Below, piece after piece: positions 38,310-43,466 of a DNA stretch of 43,466 nt. Location: positions 1-43,466 of the IMG/VR virus record IMGVR_UViG_3300036715_003744; one strand, 5' to 3'. The stretch is from a virus. The notes below the pieces were generated by a model that saw only the letters and a program-made list of their open reading frames with translations, ran no database searches and was not told the origin of the DNA. Position 1 is the first letter of the stretch, and the number at the start of each line of letters is the position of its first letter. The translations under genes were made by a program, and so were the position numbers.

Positions 38310-41300
38310 TCACGTCCTGCACTGCACGCAGGGGCGTCTGTGCCTTCCGGTCGCTCTCGCCGTAGAGCAGGCCCGAGGCCGCATCGAAGGGCCCGCGCAC
38401 CTCGCGGTCGCCGGAGACGGTGTCGTAGATGTACTTCCCGGTGCGCATCGGCTGGCTGATCGGCAGGTTGAGAATGGGCCCGAGCGCACGGAGGGCGGCC
38501 TCGACCTTCTTGTCTGGGTCCTTGTCGCTGGCGGCGGTGACGACGGCATCACCGATTGAATTGACCAGGCCGAGGAGCCCGCTCGAGCTTCGCTGCGTCA
38601 TGGGCTTGCCGCGGATCATCGCGTCGAAGGTGTTGCCCAGGTCGCCAGCGAAGGGGATCATGCTCAGGCCGGTGGTGAGCATCGTGCGCTCCGCCCACTC
38701 GTCGTACGGCTCGCCATCGTCCGGCCCCTTGCCGCGCAGCAGCGAGCCGATCAGCCCGATGGCCGTCATGTACCCGAGCGTGCGACCCATCGCCTGGACC
38801 TTCGAGAGCGGCTTCTCTCCCTCGAGCGTGGTCTGCAGGTTGGTCAACACCGTGTTCGTGACGGTCGAAAAGAACCCGTAGAACTGCAGGCTCGTGCCAA
38901 TGAAGCCGCGGTCGCGCACGACGCCGGCGGCATTGACTGCGCTGTGCATCGGGAAGAGCCGGCGCACCGTCTTGTCGGCCGCGTCGATGGCGCCCGCTTC
39001 GGCCTCACCTTCGCCGAGCGCCTGCAGGTAGCGACCCATCCAAATGGGCGTGGCAGTCGCCTTGTAGGTGGCCTCGATGAGCACGAAGGCGTGCTGGCGA
39101 ATCCATCGCAGCGGCGCCGCATTGAGCGGGCCCGTCTTCGTGAGGTCGTCAATCCTCCTGGTGAGGTCGCGCTGAATGGTGTCGTTCGCCGCGCGCATCG
39201 TGGCCGACTTCGCCTCAACTGCTTCGATAGCCGCCCAGGGCTTGGCGCCCTTGAACATCTCGAGCATGCCGCGGCTGAGGTACGAGAGCTTGAGCTCGCG
39301 GTCGAACGCCGCCGAAAGGATGGCGCTGAAGTCCTCGAAGAAGTTGGGCACCGAGTAGGCGAGCGCCGACATGGTGGTGTTGGCCCGGACCTTCCGCGCC
39401 AGCTTGAGCCAGTCGCCGGCGGCCTGCGAGCCCTCAACACCCGTCGCCGTGCCCACGTCTTTCGCCCAGCTGAGGAACTGCGCGGCTCGCGCCTGGCCGA
39501 GCGAATTCTTGAGGGTGGCCTGCACCCGCGGGTCGAGGATCAACCCGCCCACCGACATGAGGGCTTCGCGGTACGCCAGGTCGTGCACGTGCTGCGCGAG
39601 GTGCGTGGTGACGGCGCTGGGCTCAAGCTGAATGGGCCCGACGAAGCCCTCGACCCGGGCCTTCGTGTAGCCGTGGCTCGTCGTCGGCCGCGAGTACGAG
39701 GGGTCCATCATCTGCGACACCTGCGTCGCCGCCTGGTTCTCGCCGGCGGCGCTGACCCGCTTGTCGTAGATGGCCGGGAAGTACCCGCCGCTGAGCGTGC
39801 CGTTGGCCAGAGCGGTGGCCTGCTTCCCTACCCCTTCCGGCTTGAGCCCGGTGGTGCGCTCCTCGAGGGCCTGTGTCTCAGGCCAGAGCTTCTCGAAGGC
39901 GTCGTGTACCGAGTTGACCCAGGCGATTTCCTCGGCCGTCAGCTGCTGCAGGGCCTTCTGTAGTTGGTCGACCGTGAGGTTGCGCCCCTTCGTGAGGCGA
40001 TCGATGGACGACTCGTTGCCGGCGTTGAGCGCCATCATGAGCAGTTCGAAGCGCCGGGTCGGCGCCTCCATGCGCTGCAAGCCGTCGTTCACCTGGTGGC
40101 CCGGGAAGTACTTCGCCCCGTCGAAGAGCTCGCTGGCGGTCGCCGGCATCTTCTCGAAGGCGTGCAGAATCGGCACGGCGATGGACTTGTGCAGGTCAGC
40201 CGCGCGCTGCCGGGCCGACTCGATGGGCTTGAAGACGGCGCGATACCAGGCTGACTTGCGGGGGTCGACACCTTGAAGCACGCCGCCGAGCCAGTCCGTC
40301 ATCTCCTCAATTTTCAGCAGCGGCGCAGTGATGCGGCCGGGGAGCGCGGCCATCCACTGCAACACCGGCTCGGCCGAGACGCTCGACGACAACGGGCCTT
40401 CCTGCTTCTTGTACTTCGTGGCGTCGGCGATGAGCTCGGCGACTGTGGCTTCCTTGTCGACCCGCTTCCCCTCGATGAGCACCGTGCTGCGCTGACGTGC
40501 GGCCGCGCGGAGCTGCTCGAGCGCGTCGCGCACCATGCGCAGCTGACCCACGTCGACCTTCCGGTAGCTGTCGGCCTGCAGCGCTTCGAGCAGGCCCGGG
40601 AGCCACTCGGGGTCGCCGATCACCACCGCGTCACCGTTCATCTGGGCGACGGCCTGGGTGATGGCGGTGGCGTCGAGCTTCGAGGAGGCGTCGACCTCGC
40701 GGAAGCCCAGCCGCTCGACGATGAAGTCGACCGCGTTGAGGTACGCCGGCGAGGCCTTACCCAAGCGCTCCCGGGCCGTGTCCTTGGCCAGCTGCTTCGC
40801 CAGCGCCACCGTGCGGTCGCGCTCGTCGATGGCCTTCAACGTCTCGCGGTACCGGAAGGCGTTGAGCAGCTCGGTGCGCGCGGCTGCAGCAGCCTTGGTC
40901 CACTGCCCCTTCGCCGCGGCGGTGGCCTTCTCGGAGGCGGCCTTGCGCTCGTCGCGCAGCACCGTACCGGGCACCAGCTTACCGACCAGGGCGCGTTCGA
41001 TCATCAGCGCGGCGGCGCGCTTGAGGACCTCCACCGGTACCGTGTTGAGCGACGGGTCGCGCTTCTTGAGCGCCCGCCACTCGTCGAGGATCCGCTTCTC
41101 GGTGTAGGGGTTGAGGCCGCTGGCGACCAGGTGCTGCAGCTCCTGCCGGCGCTGGAAGATGCCGGGGTGCTGGGCCTGCATCTCGGCTTGTGCCTGCTGC
41201 TCGACCCACGTCTCCTTCGACGGCAGCTCGGCCAAGGCGGTGAGGAACGAAGCCGCGTCAGGGAACCCCGCCAGCTGGGCCACGTCGCTGACGTTCTCGC

Positions 41301-43466
41301 CGCTGGCCGCGGTCTTCAGGCCGGCGACCCGGCGCTTCCCCAGCACCTCCTGCACCTGGGCGCGGTTGAGCACGAAGGGCTCGGTCTTCAGCCCGGGCAG
41401 GTTGCCCTCGAGCAGTGCCTGGGCACGACGGCCCGGGAGCGCCTCGTACTCCTCACCGAAGGCAGCCCGGAGCTTCTTGAGCCCCGCCTTCCACCACGCC
41501 TCATGCACGCGCAGGGCGTCCTTGATGGCCGCCAGCTCGAGCGGTCGCGAGGCCTCGGTCACCGCATCGCGCTGGGCCTGCAGCTGCTCGGCGAAGGCCT
41601 GCTCGCTGACACCGGCCTCCTTCGCGGTGCTGAAAAGGCTGGGCCCCTGCTTCTTGCGCGCGGCCTCGAGCTCGTTCTCGCTGGCCAGCATGGCGTCGAA
41701 CACCCGCCGGAGGTCGTCGTTGAGCTTCTGCCCGGGCACGCCGGCGACGGTGCGGTAGATGCCCAGCAGCCACTGCTTCAGCCGCGTGAAGGCGCGCACC
41801 AGGTCGGCCTTGGGCGCCTTGCCCTCGAGCAGGTAGGCCTCGAAGCTGCGCGCGAAGGCCTCGTGGTGCTCGCGCTTGATGCCCTCTCGCGACTCGGCGC
41901 CGAGAGCCTTGAGGGTCGCGGCGTAGGTCTCCTTCACTCGCGCCGGGGCGTCGGGGCGCTCGGCCAGGCGGCCGTACAGCTCGAGCCAGGCGTGGGAGAT
42001 TTCATGCACCGCGGTCGACACGTCGGCCGACCTGTTCAGGAAGACCCGGACCACTTTCGCGGCCGCGTTGGCCTCGGGGATCTCCGTGTAGCCCTTGGGG
42101 ACGTTCTCCCCGTCCTGGTTGAGACGGTTCTTCTTGCCCAGAACGTTCGTGGCGAAGGCGTTGGCGCGGTCCTCCTTCACCGCCTTGTCGTACGACGACA
42201 GCGCGGCCTTGCCCTTTGCGCGCCGCATCTGCGCGTCGGGGCTGCCGTCATGTCCGTCCTCGCGCAGCTGCGTCAGCCCCGACTGGGGGTCGACCAGGTT
42301 GTGCTTATGGCCCCACTTCTGCGTCTGGTCCCACAGCGCCTGGTCGATAGTGAGCGCGCCCTCCCGCGCGCCCACCATGCCCTCGACGGCAATGCCGGGC
42401 CCGTCGTTGGTCACCCAGAGAAGGAATGCGCGCGCGGCCTTGCGCCGGAGCTCGAGCCGCTCCTTCGCTTCGACCAGGCGCTTGCCGACCGACAGCGCGG
42501 TCTCGCTGGCCTTGCGGTGGACCTTCTCTGCCTTGAAGCGGGAGACCGAGGCCGCGGCCTGCTCGAGGTCCCGCGGCCGATTGAAGCCTTGCTCGATTGC
42601 GTCACGCTCCTCGGCTCGGAGCGGGCCCTTCGACTCGCGCTCGGTGATGAGCGCGTCCTTCAGTCGTCGGTCAGCGGCTTCCCGTTCAGGAAGTCGTTCG
42701 TTACCTGCTGCGACTCCTCGTCCGTCATGCTCGGCCGCGGGCGCAGGGCTTCCTTCGCCTTGCGCTTCGCTTCCGACACTCGCCAGTTCTCGATCGGCGG
42801 CCCGATCATTTCGATGCTGGTCACCTTCGACCCCGGCGGCAGGCTTGCCAGGAACTCGTTCAGGTTCCGAGGTTTGTCGGCGGGCTCGCTCGTCGGCGAG
42901 GAGTTGCTTGGCGATCCGGAGGGACTCGGTGAAGTCGCGACCGCGCTTTCCTGCTGCGGCGAGTCGCTCTTTGTCGATGTTGAGCTGGGCTTCTGCGGCA
43001 TCGATATTCTCCCCGATGCCGGCCCCGAAGGTGAGGCCGGGCAGAGTCTCGCGAAGGACGTTGCCGTCTTCCTGCGTGACCCGCACCTCGAATCTGCGCG
43101 CGTCGACCTGGTAGCGCAAGTCGGCAATGAACCTTTTCAGCGCATCCTGATCGTTTCCATCGAGGGTGTACTCGTCACCACTGACATGGGTCCCGACGAA
43201 CTCATGAGCGCCGGCCGCTGCCATCACCTTGCCGAACCGCTCGATCACCTGGTCGCCACCCGCATCGGTAAGCAGCGTGTTGAACGCTTTCAGCAGGTTG
43301 AGGTCGAGGCTGACGTGGAACTTCTGGGGGTGCTTCTCGAGGTACCGGTCGCGCCCGTCCTTGGTCCAGAGGCCGGTGGCCTTCTCGACGTACATCTCGT
43401 TGAAGGCCTCGCTGGGCAGCCGCTTCGCCAGCGCCTCCTTCAGGTGCTCGGCGATGGGGGTGTCGG
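38296..43466 (-). CDS. Giant polyvalent ejection protein, C-terminal part (enters from window end)
   Basis: Open frame from 43466 to a stop at 38296; an internal ATG lies at 43395. Counting from the composite start it supplies residues about 1087-2809. It contains the second GGDEF-like region (SGDEY, composite about 1182) and a low-complexity linker over the embedded ORF. A zinc metallopeptidase motif HEISH (about 1574) with downstream EAFARSFEAYL is followed by long helical regions. The C-terminal end (FIGTSLQFYGFFSTVTNT, then MIPFAGDLGNTFD) resembles PLxRFG/large polyvalent-protein tails. Such proteins are injected with DNA and can defend or process it (family knowledge). Confidence 0.85.
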   Translation of the reverse strand, partial: DTPIAEHLKEALAKRLPSEAFNEMYVEKATGLWTKDGRDRYLEKHPQKFHVSLDLNLLKAFNTLLTDAGGDQVIERFGKVMAAAGAHEFVGTHVSGDEYTLDGNDQDALKRFIADLRYQVDARRFEVRVTQEDGNVLRETLPGLTFGAGIGENIDAAEAQLNIDKERLAAAGKRGRDFTESLRIAKQLLADERARRQTSEPERVPGKPAAGVEGDQHRNDRAADRELASVGSEAQGEGSPAPAAEHDGRGVAAGNERLPEREAADRRLKDALITERESKGPLRAEERDAIEQGFNRPRDLEQAAASVSRFKAEKVHRKASETALSVGKRLVEAKERLELRRKAARAFLLWVTNDGPGIAVEGMVGAREGALTIDQALWDQTQKWGHKHNLVDPQSGLTQLREDGHDGSPDAQMRRAKGKAALSSYDKAVKEDRANAFATNVLGKKNRLNQDGENVPKGYTEIPEANAAAKVVRVFLNRSADVSTAVHEISHAWLELYGRLAERPDAPARVKETYAATLKALGAESREGIKREHHEAFARSFEAYLLEGKAPKADLVRAFTRLKQWLLGIYRTVAGVPGQKLNDDLRRVFDAMLASENELEAARKKQGPSLFSTAKEAGVSEQAFAEQLQAQRDAVTEASRPLELAAIKDALRVHEAWWKAGLKKLRAAFGEEYEALPGRRAQALLEGNLPGLKTEPFVLNRAQVQEVLGKRRVAGLKTAASGENVSDVAQLAGFPDAASFLTALAELPSKETWVEQQAQAEMQAQHPGIFQRRQELQHLVASGLNPYTEKRILDEWRALKKRDPSLNTVPVEVLKRAAALMIERALVGKLVPGTVLRDERKAASEKATAAAKGQWTKAAAAARTELLNAFRYRETLKAIDERDRTVALAKQLAKDTARERLGKASPAYLNAVDFIVERLGFREVDASSKLDATAITQAVAQMNGDAVVIGDPEWLPGLLEALQADSYRKVDVGQLRMVRDALEQLRAAARQRSTVLIEGKRVDKEATVAELIADATKYKKQEGPLSSSVSAEPVLQWMAALPGRITAPLLKIEEMTDWLGGVLQGVDPRKSAWYRAVFKPIESARQRAADLHKSIAVPILHAFEKMPATASELFDGAKYFPGHQVNDGLQRMEAPTRRFELLMMALNAGNESSIDRLTKGRNLTVDQLQKALQQLTAEEIAWVNSVHDAFEKLWPETQALEERTTGLKPEGVGKQATALANGTLSGGYFPAIYDKRVSAAGENQAATQVSQMMDPSYSRPTTSHGYTKARVEGFVGPIQLEPSAVTTHLAQHVHDLAYREALMSVGGLILDPRVQATLKNSLGQARAAQFLSWAKDVGTATGVEGSQAAGDWLKLARKVRANTTMSALAYSVPNFFEDFSAILSAAFDRELKLSYLSRGMLEMFKGAKPWAAIEAVEAKSATMRAANDTIQRDLTRRIDDLTKTGPLNAAPLRWIRQHAFVLIEATYKATATPIWMGRYLQALGEGEAEAGAIDAADKTVRRLFPMHSAVNAAGVVRDRGFIGTSLQFYGFFSTVTNTVLTNLQTTLEGEKPLSKVQAMGRTLGYMTAIGLIGSLLRGKGPDDGEPYDEWAERTMLTTGLSMIPFAGDLGNTFDAMIRGKPMTQRSSSGLLGLVNSIGDAVVTAASDKDPDKKVEAALRALGPILNLPISQPMRTGKYIYDTVSGDREVRGPFDAASGLLYGESDRKAQTPLRAVQDVISGE
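42653..43466. repeat. Right copy of the 814-base terminal overlap (allele B)
   Basis: Partner of 1-814 (offset 42652). The outer parts are nearly identical and about 500 central bases are diverged. The giant frame is open through both versions. Confidence 0.85.
42660..43001 (-). CDS. Embedded overlapping ORF, allele B (113 aa)
   Basis: Same embedded frame as 8-349 in the second allele: ATG 43001, GGGGAG 7 bases upstream, identical stop. Differences from allele A in the folded half are conservative (V to I, L to I, R to K, Q to N) or synonymous (AAG/AAA, CCG/CCT, TTT/TTC, CCC/CCG). The last 25 residues are identical. Evidence for translation is comparative only. Confidence 0.6.
   Translation of the reverse strand: MPQKPSSTSTKSDSPQQESAVATSPSPSGSPSNSSPTSEPADKPRNLNEFLASLPPGSKVTSIEMIGPPIENWRVSEAKRKAKEALRPRPSMTDEESQQVTNDFLNGKPLTDD

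Noticed and set aside
36385-43466. BPP-1-like diversity-generating retroelement
   Set aside because: The capsid module resembles BPP-1, so I looked for a reverse transcriptase (YxDD) and template/variable repeats near the fibre and elsewhere. None was found.
1-43466. CRISPR array or insertion sequence
   Set aside because: No regularly spaced repeats with unique spacers and no transposase gene were seen on either strand.

Overview
The window is essentially one complete genome of a temperate podovirus-type phage (short-tailed, T7-like tail parts, Bordetella BPP-1-like capsid module) from a high-GC Gram-negative host. Bases 1-814 and 42653-43466 align end to end without a net gap and are nearly identical at both outer edges, and one giant minus-strand reading frame leaves the window at base 1 and re-enters at 43466. 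The simplest reading is a circularly closing assembly of about 42,652 bp unique length whose overlap holds two alleles of one locus. The host is not identifiable from the sequence. High GC, cysteine-rich exported proteins and a tRNA-Gly(CCC)-like att candidate fit Proteobacteria or Myxococcota (inference).

Layout. Minus strand, 24738 down to 4073 and on through base 1 into 43466-38296: a ribbon-helix-helix regulator, a tyrosine integrase, a candidate attP with half a tRNA, a winged-helix protein, an O-like replication initiator carrying candidate origin iterons, a DnaB-like helicase, a RuvC-like resolvase, several small zinc-binding proteins, a Dam-type methylase, TerS/TerL, portal, Bbp19-like protein, scaffold, major capsid protein, Bbp16-like cement protein, a tRNA(CAU), tail tubular A- and B-like proteins, internal virion proteins, and finally a composite 2,809-residue polyvalent ejection protein. 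Minus strand, 37722 to 32007: tail fibre with DHxH repeats, three exported cysteine-rich proteins, coiled-coil and membrane proteins, NlpC/P60 endolysin, holin-like protein and a spanin-like protein. Plus strand, 24933 to 31956: recombination nuclease, DnaQ-like exonuclease, ParB-like protein, MazG-like protein, an ASCH-like protein and many small accessory genes, almost all linked by 4-base stop/start overlaps. One isolated plus-strand membrane gene (37818-38309) looks like a moron.

How it works together. Early functions (recombination, nucleotide and DNA metabolism, partition-like protein) run rightward from a divergent control region at 24739-24932. Replication, packaging, capsid, tail and ejection genes run leftward. 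A 16-base element, repeated at a fixed 19-20 bases before the start codons of terS, scaffold, the exported cassette and the tail fibre, is the best candidate for a late-gene promoter or control site. The most unusual signal is a 113-codon reading frame embedded in the +1 frame of the giant gene. It has its own Shine-Dalgarno sequence, and in its second half it is the frame under selection when the two alleles are compared.
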